From contig NZ_MWVJ01000060.1 in NCBI RefSeq assembly GCF_002087335.1, positions 62,001 to 126,000 of the forward strand: 64,000 nucleotides of DNA, given 5' to 3'. The position numbers were made by a program, and so were the translations under genes. The notes beneath the pieces are model-generated. The model was not told where the DNA came from, searched no databases, and saw only the letters and a program-made list of their open reading frames with translations. This document shows positions 37,294-47,653 of the stretch, piece by piece. Every line of letters starts with the position of its first letter. Within the stretch, counting starts at the first letter, position 1. Source of the DNA: Pseudophaeobacter leonis (GTDB lineage: Bacteria > Pseudomonadota > Alphaproteobacteria > Rhodobacterales > Rhodobacteraceae).

Positions 37294-38811
37294 TCAGACA
37301 TGCGCCACCTCCATGCCATGGGCACCGCCCATCATCAGACCGATTTCCTCGACCGTGAGGCCCGCTGCAGGGCGTGGCGCCGAAAGCCTGCCTTCATTGA
37401 GGGCGGCAAAGCTGTCGGAGATTTCCATCAGCTCGTCGAGATCCTGGCTGATACAAATTACCGCGCAACCGCCTGCTGCCAGATCCAGCAGGGATTGGCG
37501 AATGGCAGCCGCCGCCGAGGCGTCCACCCCCCAGGTCGGCTGGTTCACCACCAGCACGTCGGGGCGTTGCAAGACCTCGCGGCCAATGACGAATTTCTGC
37601 AGATTGCCGCCAGACAGCGAACGGGCCGCATTTTCCGGACCCGGCGTGCGAACGTCAAATTCGTTGATCACCCGTTCGGCAAACTCCTTCGCCGCAGCCC
37701 ATTTGAGAAAGCCGTTTTTGACCAGCCCCTCGCGAGTCGCCCCGGTGAGCATGGCATTTTCCGTCAGGCTCATATCGGGCGCGGCCGCATGGCCCAGGCG
37801 TTCTTCGGGGGCGGCCAGCACGCCAAGAGCGCGCCGGGCCACAGGCCCAAGCGTGCCAATGGGATCCTTGCCCAGTTTGACCGCGTCAGCCTCGGTCAGG
37901 GTCTCACCTGACAGCACCGACAATAGCTCATCCTGGCCATTCCCGGCCACACCGCCAATGCCAAGGATCTCGCCCCGGCGCACGGTCAGATGCACGTTGC
38001 GCAGCGCGGTGCCAAAGGCCGAGGGCGAGGGCACAGAGAGGCCCGAGATATCCAGCGCGACCTCGCCAAATGTGCGGTCGCCGCGTTCCGGCGGGGTCAG
38101 CGCAGATCCGACCATCAGTTCCGCCATTTCACTGGCCGAGGTCTCGGCTGGGATGCACTCGCCGACGTTCTTGCCCAGCCGCAGGATAGTGGCGTGGTCA
38201 CAGAGGGCGCGGATCTCTTCCAGCTTGTGCGAAATATAGAGGATCGAGGTGCCCTCGGCGCGCAGCTTTTGCAGGGTCAGAAACAGGATTTCCACCTCCT
38301 GCGGTGTCAGCACCGAGGTAGGCTCGTCCATGATCAGCAGCTTGGGGTCCTGCAACAGGCAGCGGATGATTTCGACCCGCTGACGTTCGCCTGCCGAGAG
38401 ATCCCCAACAGTGCGAAACGGGTCCAGCGGCAGCCCGTAGGTTTCCGAGACGTCGCGAATACGCGAGGCCAGGTCGCGCAGCTTGGGCGGGTTTTCCATC
38501 CCCAGGGCGATGTTTTCCGCCACATTCAGCGCGTCAAACAGAGAAAAATGCTGGAACACCATGGCAATGCCATCGGCGCGGGCCTGACGCGGCTCGCCCG
38601 GAGCATAGGGTGCACCACGCAGGGTCATCTCACCGCTGTCGGGTTTCACCAGCCCGTAGATCATTTTCACCAGGGTGGATTTGCCTGCGCCGTTCTCGCC
38701 CAAAAGCGCATGCACCTCGCCGGTGCCGATGTCAAAGGAGACAGAGTCATTGGCCACCACGCCGGGATAGGCCTTGGTCAGCCCTTTCAGGCTCAAAAGT
38801 ACCTCAGTCAC
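37294..38811 (-). CDS. ABC transporter ATPase with two nucleotide-binding domains (BMP/nucleoside type)
   Basis: A 505-residue fused double ATPase of the sugar/nucleoside importer type. Domain 1 has Walker A GENGAGKSTLVKM, signature DLSAGERQRVEIIRCL and Walker B LLIMDEPTSVLTP. Domain 2 has the degenerate Walker A GVAGNGQDELLS, signature SLSGGNLQKFVIGRE and DVLVVNQPTWGVD, as usual for the second half in this group. The start is a GTG at 38811 that overlaps the xdhC stop by four bases (GTGA) with GAGGAG upstream; the frame remains open further but overlaps xdhC. The overlap ties transport to xanthine dehydrogenase maturation in one transcript. Confidence 0.9.
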   Translation of the reverse strand: MTEVLLSLKGLTKAYPGVVANDSVSFDIGTGEVHALLGENGAGKSTLVKMIYGLVKPDSGEMTLRGAPYAPGEPRQARADGIAMVFQHFSLFDALNVAENIALGMENPPKLRDLASRIRDVSETYGLPLDPFRTVGDLSAGERQRVEIIRCLLQDPKLLIMDEPTSVLTPQEVEILFLTLQKLRAEGTSILYISHKLEEIRALCDHATILRLGKNVGECIPAETSASEMAELMVGSALTPPERGDRTFGEVALDISGLSVPSPSAFGTALRNVHLTVRRGEILGIGGVAGNGQDELLSVLSGETLTEADAVKLGKDPIGTLGPVARRALGVLAAPEERLGHAAAPDMSLTENAMLTGATREGLVKNGFLKWAAAKEFAERVINEFDVRTPGPENAARSLSGGNLQKFVIGREVLQRPDVLVVNQPTWGVDASAAAAIRQSLLDLAAGGCAVICISQDLDELMEISDSFAALNEGRLSAPRPAAGLTVEEIGLMMGGAHGMEVAHV

Positions 38812-39794
38812 GCGCGCCGCTCCTCTTTCATCTCTGTCTCTTTTGTTGCGGCGCGCCCCAGTAGCTGAGCCGCCACGCCGACCGCAATCATCTGCGGGTG
38901 TTTGCCCAGCTCGGGGGTGCCGATGGGGCAGGTGATGCGGGCGATCTCGGCCGGGCCATGGCCCAGAGCTGTCAGACGACTGCGAAACCGCGCCCATTTG
39001 GTGGCCGAGCCGATAAGCCCTGCAAAGGAAAACCCATGCAATAGCAGTGCGTGGCATAACGCCAGATCCAGCTCATGGGAATAGGTGAGTACCAGATGTT
39101 GTGAATTTACCGGCGCGTGACGCAGCAAAAGCGCGGGCTCAGCGCCCGGAAGTCGTGTGACGCCTGCTGCAATATGCGCCGGGAATCGCTCGGGCGCGGT
39201 ATCGACCCAGGTGATGGCCAGATCCGGCAGCGGTGACAGTACATCAATCAGCGCGCGGCCCACATGGCCTGCGCCCCAGATCCACAGGTCTGTCTGTGGC
39301 TTGTGTACCGGCTCCAGCATCCAGCCCTCGATGAGCTGCGGGGCAGGGCGCTGACCCTGATTGCGCAGCTGTGCCTGCATGCGGCGCAGCGCCAGCGGCA
39401 CAGTCTGCGCCGCTTCCTGGCCCGCCTGCTGTGCCGCCTCCTGTGTGACGGGGCGTGCGATTATATCAGCGTCGAGCTGCGCCAGATCCGCCGCCTCATA
39501 GGTCTCGCGCAGCAGTGTCACTGATCCGCCGCAGCACTGGCCCAGATCCGGCCCCAGCGAATGGGTGCTAAGCTGCGGTGACGTGTGTTGCGCCCGCGCC
39601 GCCGCTGCGGCCTCAAATTCAAGCGCGCCGCCGCCAATGGTGCCGCTTTGGCCCTTGTCCCAGACCAGCATGGCAGCGCCCACTTCGCGCGGCGAAGAGC
39701 CCCGAATGGCAGCAATCACCACGCGGCTCACGCGACCATGCCGGGCAATGCAGGCCCGCAGATCATCGATATCAAACCCCATCATCAAACTCAT
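38808..39794 (-). CDS. xdhC: Xanthine dehydrogenase accessory protein XdhC
   Basis: A 328-residue maturation factor that binds molybdenum cofactor and delivers it, after sulfuration, to xanthine dehydrogenase. Visible blocks are ACIARHGRVSRVVIAAIRGS, SSPREVGAAMLVW, GTIGGGALEFEAAAA, GPDLGQCCGGSVTLL (with the conserved CC), and a Rossmann-like DLWIWGAGHVGRALIDVL. The C-terminal part has ITCPIGTPELGKHPQMIAV. The start overlaps the end of xdhB by 23 bases with GGAGG in place; Met codons at 39785 and 39782 are alternatives. A Gln/Ala-rich repeat near residue 120 is unusual. Confidence 0.92.
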   Translation of the reverse strand: MSLMMGFDIDDLRACIARHGRVSRVVIAAIRGSSPREVGAAMLVWDKGQSGTIGGGALEFEAAAAARAQHTSPQLSTHSLGPDLGQCCGGSVTLLRETYEAADLAQLDADIIARPVTQEAAQQAGQEAAQTVPLALRRMQAQLRNQGQRPAPQLIEGWMLEPVHKPQTDLWIWGAGHVGRALIDVLSPLPDLAITWVDTAPERFPAHIAAGVTRLPGAEPALLLRHAPVNSQHLVLTYSHELDLALCHALLLHGFSFAGLIGSATKWARFRSRLTALGHGPAEIARITCPIGTPELGKHPQMIAVGVAAQLLGRAATKETEMKEERRA

Positions 39795-42142
39795 CGCTCA
39801 GCCTCCGGGCCTTGCGCCAGATTTCTTCGGCAGTGGCCGGGGCATCCAGCACAGGATAGCTGTCGCCAAACTGTGCCACCGCATCGCTGAGCGCCAGCCA
39901 GGCGGAAATGCCCAGCATGAAAGGCGGCTCACCCACCGCTTTCGAGCGGTAAATGGTGTCTTCGCGGTTCTCACCGGCAAAGAGCGCCACATTGAACACA
40001 TCCGGCCGGTCAGAGCAGGCCGGGATCTTGTAGGTGGACGGCGCATGGGTGCGCAGGCTTCCCTTGTTGTCCCAGATCAGCTCTTCGGTGGTCAGCCAGC
40101 CTGCGCCCTGCACATAGCCGCCCTCAACCTGGCCAATGTCCAGATCCGGGTTCAGCGAGGCCCCGGCATCATGCAAGATATCGGTACGCAGAATGCGGTT
40201 TTCGCCGGTGAGCCTGTCCACCACAACTTCGGTGATCGAGGCGCCATAGGCAAAATAGAAAAATGGTCTGCCCTGACCTTTGATCCGGTCCCATTTCAGG
40301 CTGGGGGTTTTGTAAAACCCGGTGGCCGAGAGGCTGATGCGCCCCTCATAGCACTGTTTTGCTGCCGCCTCGAAAGTGATCTCTTCGCCCGCCACATGCA
40401 CCCGATCACCGGCAAATACCACAGCCTCTGCTGTGGTCTGGTAGCACTCGGCGAGATGGGCCGCCATGCGGTCGCGGATGGTGTCACAGGCGGCTTTCAC
40501 CGCCATACCATTCAGGTCAGACCCGGAAGAGGCCGCCGTAGCGGATGTATTGGGGACCTTGGCGGTATCGGTGGCGGTGATCTTTCCCTTATCCATCGCG
40601 ATGTCAAATCGGCTGGCGGCAACCTGAGCCACCTTTTGGAACAATCCCTGTCCCATCTCGGTGCCGCCATGGTTCAGATGCACAGAGCCATCCTGATAGA
40701 CATGCACCAGGGCGCCTGCCTGGTTGAGGTGGGTAAGGGTGAAGGAGATGCCAAATTTCACCGGCGAGAAGGCCAGCCCGCGCTTGAGATTTGTCTGCGT
40801 CGCGTTCCAGGCCGCGATCTCGGCCTTGCGGGCAGCGTAGTCGGCGCTCTCCAGCAGTTGATCTGTCAGAGCGTGTAGCTCAAAATCCGTGACCTCCATG
40901 CCATAGGGCGTGGTGTTGTCGGCTGTTTTCACCTTGTCGGAAATACCTCGGGGGGCGGCCGCAGGCCGGGGGGCAGAGCCCCCATCCTGGGGTTTCACAG
41001 GTGATGTATAGTAGTTGCGCCGACGCAACTCGACAGGATCGATGTCAAGATCATAGGCTATATGATCCATCAGCCTCTCGATCCCGACCATACCCTGCGG
41101 GCCGCCAAAGCCGCGATAGGCGGTGGCGCTTTGCAGATTGGTCTTCAGCCGGTGGCTCTCGATGCGGATGGAGGGGATCGCATAGGCATTGTCGCTGTGC
41201 AGCATGGCGCGATCTGCCACCGGCCGCGACAGATCCTGCGCCCAGCCGCAATTGACCAGATGGGTGAATTCAACGCCGTGCAGTCGGCCTGTGGCATCAT
41301 AGCCCGCCCGATAGCTGATCCGAAAGGCATGGCGCTTGCCGGTGATCACCATGTCATCATCGCGGTCATAGCGCATCTTGCAGGGCCTGCCGGTTTGACG
41401 AGCGGCCACAGCGCAGGCCACCGCGAGGGCGTTGCCCTGGCTTTCTTTACCGCCAAAACCTCCGCCCATACGCCTGATTTCGACCCGCACCGAATGCATT
41501 GGCAGGCCAATGGCTTCTGCCACCTTGTGCTGGATCTCGGTCGGGTGCTGGGTCGAGGAATTCACCAGCATGGCGCCATCTTCCTGCGGCAGAGCAAGGG
41601 CGGCCTGACCTTCCAGATAAAAATGCTCCTGGCCGCCCAGCTCGAATGTGCCCTCAATCTGGTGCGGTGCGGCGGCAATGGCTGCGGCGGCGTCGCCTTT
41701 TTGATAGATCCTGGGACCTTCTTCAAAGCGGCTATCGGCGGCCAGCGCCGCATCCAGAGTCAGCAGCGCGGGCTCTTCGGCCTAGCCGATCTGACCCTTT
41801 GCGGGTCGCAACCCGTGCGGCGCGATGCGAGCGCGCCACCACCAGAAACAGCGGCTGGCCCCGACAGTGGACTGTGCCGTCAGACAGCAGTGGCTCATCA
41901 TGGATCGAGGGCGAGACATCGTTGGTAAAGGGCAGATCTTCCGCGCACAGCCCCGCAACCACACCGGGGCTGTCGTGAACCTGCGACAGATCCATTTTTG
42001 TGATGCGCCCCTTCGCAATCGTCGACAGGCCAAAGGCCAGATGCAGGGTGTCGCGCGGCAAAGGGACGTCGTCGACATAGCGGGCCTTGCCGGTCACATG
42101 CAGTTTGGCAGCATCATGGGGCAGGGGTTTTGCAACGCTCAT
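39772..42142 (-). CDS. xdhB: Xanthine dehydrogenase large (molybdopterin) subunit, one frameshift
   Basis: The molybdenum subunit that hydroxylates hypoxanthine and xanthine; 789 residues after repair. Blocks: the N-terminal PHDAAKLHVTGKARYVDDVP, GGQEHFYLEGQAALALPQED, EIRRMGGGFGGKESQGN (Mo-pterin binding), TAYRGFGGPQGMVGIERLMD (active-site Arg and Phe region), NHGGTEMGQGLFQKVAQVAA, and ASGSDLNGMAVKAAC. The active-site Glu is expected in AVGEPPFMLGISAW. The frame breaks at 41781-41782 (CC, GG on this strand), where one base too many is the simplest reading; a TAG lies nearby in the target frame, so the exact repair is uncertain. It also carries a palindromic insert near 40941-40996. Confidence 0.88.
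40941..40996. repeat. REP-like palindromic element inside xdhB, read in frame
   Basis: A 56-base segment with two hairpins (GGGGGC-AGA-GCCCCC and GGCC-GCA-GGCC) resembles the G/C-rich palindromes, ending near GAGGTATTT on the minus strand, that occur between roseobacter genes. On the minus strand it is open and encodes about 18 residues (KPQDGGSAPRPAAAPRGI) between the conserved RRRNYYTSPV and NTTPYGMEV blocks. Confidence 0.55.
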
Positions 42143-43500
42143 GCCATCACCTCCAGAACCGATGGGCTGCCACCGTTGCGATCGTCAAAATACCGCAGCA
42201 GCATATTGCGGCCAGCCTCAAGCCGGTACTCTGCCGAGGCGCGCATATCGCTGAGCGGCGTAAAGTCGCTCCCCAGCGCGGCGCAGGCAGCTGTGACGCT
42301 TGCCGTGCTCCAGGCCTGGCCCAGAAGAGCGGCCTCCAGGTGCGATGCGCGTTTCGGCGTGCCAGCAAGGCCACCAAAGGCGATGCGCGCCGCTGTGACT
42401 GTGCCATCCGTCACAGTGACATTGAAGGCGCCAAGCACGGCTGAGATGTCCTGATCAAAGCGTTTTGACAGCTTGTACACGCGCAAGCGATCAGCCTGAC
42501 GGGGAATGCACACGGCCTCGACAAACTCGCCCGCAGCGCGGTCCTGTTTGCCGTATTCAATGAAGTAGTTCTCCAGTGCGATCTCACGGCGGCTGTCGCC
42601 CTGGCGCAGGTGCAGCCTTGCGCCAAGGGCGATCAGCGCCGGTGGGTTGTCCCCGATGGGAGAGCCATTGGCGATATTGCCGCCCACAGTTGCCGCGGCC
42701 CGCACCTGCTGACTGGCAAAACGGCGGATCATTTCGGCATAAGAGGGGTGATAGGGGGCGATGGCCGCACGCATGCGGTTCATATCCACCATGGCACCAA
42801 ACCGCAGATGCGTGTCGCTGATCGTGATCTGTTTCAGATCCTCGCAGGCCTCCAGAAAAATCATCTCGCCAAGATCGCGCAGCCCCTTGGTGACCCAAAG
42901 GCCCAAATCGGTGGCGCCCGCCACCAGACGTGCCTGCGGCTTTGCCTGATAGAGCGCGGCCAGCTCGTCCGAGGAGCGCGGCATATTGCTGTCTTTTGTC
43001 GCAATGGAGAGCTCGTCTTTGGTGATCCACTGTGGGACGGGCTGGCCTTCGGCGGCCTCGGCGGCGCGAATGATGGGCGCATAGCCGGTGCAGCGACACA
43101 GGTTACCGGCCAGCTGCACGTCGTGATCGGTGGCGCCGTTCTTATGTGCGGTGACCATCGACATCACAAAACCCGGCGTGCAAAAGCCGCATTGGCTGCC
43201 GTGATGGGTGATCATCGCCTCTTGCACGGGGTGCAGGGTGCCATCGGTATCAGCAGCACCCTCAATGGTGCGCACGGATTTTCCATTCAGCTGTGGCAGA
43301 AACAAAATGCAGGAATTCAGCGATTTCGCACCGGCCGTGTCGCTCACCATTACGGTGCAGGCGCCACAATCGCCCTCGTTGCAGCCCTCTTTGGTTCCTG
43401 TCAGCCCGCGCTCTTCGCGCAGGAAATCAAGCAGAGTGGCCGAAGGATCGTGATCCTTGAGCACAACCTCTTCACCGTTCAGACGAAAGGTGATTGTCAT
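42139..43500 (-). CDS. xdhA: Xanthine dehydrogenase small subunit (2Fe-2S and FAD)
   Basis: A 453-residue electron-transfer subunit. The first 2Fe-2S cluster is in TKEGCNEGDCGACTVMV plus the downstream Cys of LNSCILFLPQLNGKS. The second cluster is in GSQCGFCTPGFVMSM and LAGNLCRCTGYAPIIRAAEA. The FAD domain has ARLVAGATDLGLWVTKGLRD and RAAATVGGNIANGSPIGDNPP. The first gene of a seven-gene minus-strand operon, it overlaps xdhB by four bases (ATGA). A purine-responsive promoter would lie in the 446-base gap before dnaE. The frame is intact. Confidence 0.95.
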   Translation of the reverse strand: MTITFRLNGEEVVLKDHDPSATLLDFLREERGLTGTKEGCNEGDCGACTVMVSDTAGAKSLNSCILFLPQLNGKSVRTIEGAADTDGTLHPVQEAMITHHGSQCGFCTPGFVMSMVTAHKNGATDHDVQLAGNLCRCTGYAPIIRAAEAAEGQPVPQWITKDELSIATKDSNMPRSSDELAALYQAKPQARLVAGATDLGLWVTKGLRDLGEMIFLEACEDLKQITISDTHLRFGAMVDMNRMRAAIAPYHPSYAEMIRRFASQQVRAAATVGGNIANGSPIGDNPPALIALGARLHLRQGDSRREIALENYFIEYGKQDRAAGEFVEAVCIPRQADRLRVYKLSKRFDQDISAVLGAFNVTVTDGTVTAARIAFGGLAGTPKRASHLEAALLGQAWSTASVTAACAALGSDFTPLSDMRASAEYRLEAGRNMLLRYFDDRNGGSPSVLEVMA

Positions 43501-43946
43501 CGTGTGAAACCCGTCGCCTTACGTGATCCACCCATGATGCCAGTTTTCGATGCGACGTAGAAAGACTGGCGGGCCTTTTGCTGCTTGCTGCCCTTAGCCT
43601 AGGGAGCAGCAGCTTGTTCTGGCAAGAAAAAGCGACTCTGCCATGTAAGATTGCCGCAGCGCAACAATATTTCCGTATGCCGGGGCATGCCGTTAGTATT
43701 AAAGCATTTCCTGTCGTATGAGGCGCCTGAAACCGGCTGGGCAAAGTAAGACTTTCAAAACATGTTTGATAATGATGCGGGCCTTATTAGGTTTTTGTGA
43801 TGAAAAATGCCTCGCGAAGATGCAAAACTGCTGAGTTTCGCAGCGCCACGAAAATTCCACAAAAATGCAGCCCGGCTGCGGCTTTGTGGTGGTGCCGCGT
43901 AAGATCGGCTCTTATCCTTGCTGCAGGGATGCGATAGCTTGCCAGC
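43501..43946. other. Divergent promoter region between xdhA and dnaE
   Basis: About 446 bases with no gene. It contains an imperfect inverted repeat around 43581-43613 (CTGCTTGCTGCCCTTAG against CTAGGGAGCAGCAG) and a near-palindrome TCAAAACATGTTTGA at 43755-43769. Either could be an operator for the purine operon; no -35/-10 pair is clear. Confidence 0.4.
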
Positions 43947-46900
43947 ATGACCAATTCTCCGCGATTCATTCACCTGCGCACCCATACCGAATACTCGCTG
44001 CTGGAAGGTGCCTTGCGCCTGAAAAAGCTGCCGGATTTGTGCAAAGCCAACGACATGCCCGCAATTGCGGTCACCGATACCAATGCCATGTTCTCGGCGC
44101 TGGAATTCTCGGTGACCCTGTCAAAGGCCGGCATTCAGCCGATCCTGGGCTGTCAGGTTGATCTCACCTTTCAGCAGGCAGAACCGGGCGAGCGGCCCAG
44201 GCTGCCCGCGCCGGTGGTGTTGCTGGCGCAGTCCGAGCGCGGCTACGAGCATCTGATGAAGATCTCCTCCTGCCTCTATGTGGACAAGGGGCACCAGCTG
44301 CCGCAGGTGACGCTGGACGAGCTGGAGGGGCTGAACGAGGGGGTGATCTGCCTCACGGGTGGGCCCGAGGGCCCTGTGGGGCAGCTGCTTCAGCAGGGTC
44401 AGCGTCCGGCAGCCGAGGCGCTGTTGCAGCGCCTCAAGGCGATGTTTCCTGATCGGCTCTATGTCGAGCTGCAGCGCCTTCCCGGCGAGGATGGCCAGCC
44501 CGAGGCGGAAAAACTGACAGAGCGTGGCCATGTGGAGATGGCCTATGCGATGGATCTGCCCTTGGTGGCCACCAATGACGTTTATTTTCCGAAAACCGAG
44601 ATGTATGAGGCGCATGATGCGCTGATCTGTATCTCGGAAGGCGCCTATGTCGACCAGTCAGAGCCGCGCCGCCGCCTGACCGCGCAGCATTATTTCAAAA
44701 GCCAGCAGGAGATGGTGACGCTCTTTGCGGATCTGCCAGAGGCCATTGAAAATACAGTCGAAATCGCCAAGCGCTGTGGCTTTATGGCCTATTTGCGTGA
44801 CCCCATCCTGCCAAAGTTTGCCGATGACGAAGTGCTTGAACTGCGGCGTCAGGCCAATGAGGGGCTGCAAAATCGTCTGGCGGTCATCCCGCATGCGGTG
44901 ACGCCCGAAAAATACCAGGAGAGGCTTGATTTTGAACTCGACATCATCGAGGGCATGGGGTTTCCCGGCTACTTTCTGATCGTTGCCGACTTTATCCACT
45001 GGAGCAAGGAAAACGGCATTCCGGTGGGGCCGGGGCGGGGCTCGGGTGCGGGCTCATTGGTGGCCTATGCGCTGACGGTGACCGATCTGGACCCGCTGCG
45101 TTATTCCCTGCTGTTTGAGCGGTTTCTAAACCCGGAACGGGTGTCGATGCCCGACTTTGATATCGACTTTTGCATGGATCGCCGCGAAGAGGTGATCAAA
45201 TACGTGCAGCAGAAATATGGTCGCGACAAGGTGGGCCAGATCATCCCCTTTGGTGCCTTGTTGTCCAAGGCGGCGGTGCGCGACATTGGGCGCGTGTTGC
45301 AGATGCCCTATGGTCAGGTTGACCGCCTGTCAAAGATGATCCCCGTGGAAGGTGTCAAACCCGTCTCGATTGAAAAGGCGCTGGAGGACGAGCCGCGCCT
45401 GCGGGAAGAAGCCAAGAACGAGCCGGGTTTGACACGCCTTTTGACCTATGGTCAGCAGGTCGAAGGCCTGTTGCGCAATGCCTCGACCCACGCGGCGGGG
45501 GTGGTGATTGGCGACCGGCCATTGGATGCGCTGGTGCCGCTCTATCAGGATCCGCGATCCGATATGCCCGCGACCCAGTTCAACATGAAATGGGTTGAGC
45601 AGGCCGGGCTGGTCAAGTTTGACTTTTTGGGTCTGAAAACCCTTACGGTTATTCAGAACGCGGTGGATCTGATCAAACAGTCCGGGCGCGATCTGCATAC
45701 TGCCGCCGACGGCACCCAGCTGTATGAGCCACCCGAAGGCGCTGTGAACGAGATCAACGCCATTCCGCTGGATGACGCGCCGACCTATAAACTCTACTCA
45801 GCCGCCAAGACGGTGGCGGTGTTACAGGTGGAATCCAGTGGCATGATGGATGCGCTCAAGCGCATGAAGCCGACCTGTATCGAGGACATCGTGGCGCTTG
45901 TGGCGCTGTACCGGCCGGGGCCAATGGAGAACATCCCGACCTATTGCGAGGTCAAGAATGGCCTGCGAAAAATCGAGTCGGTGCACCCTCTGATCGACCA
46001 TATTCTGGAAGAGACCCAGGGCATTATCGTCTATCAGGAGCAGGTGATGCAAATTGCTCAGGTGATGGCGGGCTACTCGCTTGGCGGCGCTGACCTTTTG
46101 CGCCGGGCCATGGGTAAAAAGATCAAAGAGGCGATGGATGCCGAGCGGCCCAAGTTTGAAAAAGGGGCCGCCGAAAACGGTGTGCCTGCAAAAAAGGCTT
46201 CGGAGGTGTTTGACCTTCTGGAGAAATTCGCCAACTACGGCTTTAACAAATCACACGCTGCCGCCTATGCGGGTGGTCTCGTATCAGACAGGCTGGCTGA
46301 AAGCGAACCACCCGGTTGAATTCATGGCCGGCGTGATGAACTGCGATATCCATCTGACGGATAAGCTGGCGACCTATTTTGAAGAGGTCAAAAAGGGGCT
46401 GGGGCTGCCCTATGTTCCGCCCTGCGTGAACCGCTCGGAGGCGACGTTCAACGTGGTCAAAGGAGAGCTGGTCTACGCGCTGGGCGCGCTGAAAAACGTC
46501 GGCCTTGACGTGATGCGGCTGGTGGCTGAGGCGCGGCGCGAGGACGGCCACGAGCGTCCCTTTGCCACCCTGTTCGACTTTGCCCGCCGGGTGAACCTCA
46601 AGAAGGTAGGCAAGCGGCCGCTGGAAATGCTGACCCGTGCTGGCGCCTTTGATCAGCTGGATCGCAACCGCCGCCGGGTGTTTGACAGCCTTGAAGGGCT
46701 GGTGGGCTATTCCGCTGCGATCCATGAACAGAAGAACTCCAATCAGGTGTCGCTGTTTGGCGAGGCGGGCGATGATCTGCCAGAGCCCCGTCTGGCAGGC
46801 ACCCCGGACTGGCTGCCCGCAGAGCGCCTCAACGAAGAGTTCAAAGCGATTGGCTTTTACCTTTCGGGGCATCCGCTGGACGACTATATGCCGGCCTTGA

Positions 46901-47460
46901 AGCGCAAGGATGTGCTGACCCTGGACGGAGGTCATGGCAAAGGCTGAGCGCGGCACTTTTATGGCCAAATGGCCGGGGTTGTGGCGGGGCGGCAAGAGCG
47001 CAAAAACCCCCGTGGCAACCGCTTTGCCTTTGCCCAGCTGTCTGACACCACCGGTGGCTATGAAGTCACCATTTTTTCGGATGTGCTGGAGAAAAGCCGC
47101 GAGTTTCTCGATACCGGCTCAAAGGTTGTAATCACCGCCGAGGCAACCATGGAGAGCGACCAGCTGAAACTGCTGATGCGCTCTGCCGGGCCGGCGGATG
47201 CGGCCATTGCCGATGCGGGGCGCAGCAGTTTGCGGATCTATCTGGATGATGTCGCGGCCATCAGCACTGTGGCCACCGTGCTGGAGGATGCCAAATCCGC
47301 AGCCCGCAATGCCAGCCCCGGCGCTGTCTACCTCTATCTGCAGGCGCCCGGCTTGCCCGGAGACGTCGAGATGGATCTGGGCCAGCCCTTTCCGATCAAC
47401 CCACAGATCAAGGGGGCGATCAAATCGCTGCAAGGCGTGATGGAGGTGGAGGAAATCTGA
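43947..47460 (+). CDS. dnaE: DNA polymerase III alpha subunit, three indels
   Basis: The replicative polymerase catalytic subunit, 1170 residues after repair, normal for DnaE. The PHP domain opens with RFIHLRTHTEYSLLEGAL. The polymerase core has VGPGRGSGAGSLVAYAL and MPDFDIDFCMDRREEVI with the catalytic Asp residues, KFDFLGLKTLTVI, and GIIVYQEQVMQIAQVMAGYS. The C-terminal part holds helix-hairpin-helix and OB-fold regions. The frame is disturbed by an extra G in GGG at 46271-46273, an extra G at 46927-46928, and a missing A at 46967-46969; the last two compensate each other but leave a TGA between. Repairs give AAAYAVVSYQTGWLKANHP and LTLDEVMAKAERGTFMAKMA. The gene is essential, so real breaks are very unlikely. 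Confidence 0.95.
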
Positions 47461-47653
47461 AGCAGGCGGCCTGTTTCAGCCGTGTCTGAGACGGGTTTGT
47501 TGCACGCGGAGTATCGTCGCCCAGCATTGCAGCATAGGGCGACGACATCGTTTATAGGTGTTTCTGGCCCGGATACTCTGGTGCTCTGCGCCAGGTTTCC
47601 GCAGTTTAAAGTGCCGCAGTCCAGTTTTCCGCAGTCTGGGGCGTGCCGGTTTG

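Noticed and set aside
38812..39057. N-terminal extension of the double ATPase
   Set aside because: The open frame continues upstream but overlaps xdhC; the GTG at 38811 with a four-base overlap and ribosome site gives the normal family start.
46271..46969. Programmed frameshifting in dnaE
   Set aside because: No slippery heptamer with a downstream structure; one break needs the opposite correction to the others and an internal TGA, which fits sequence error.
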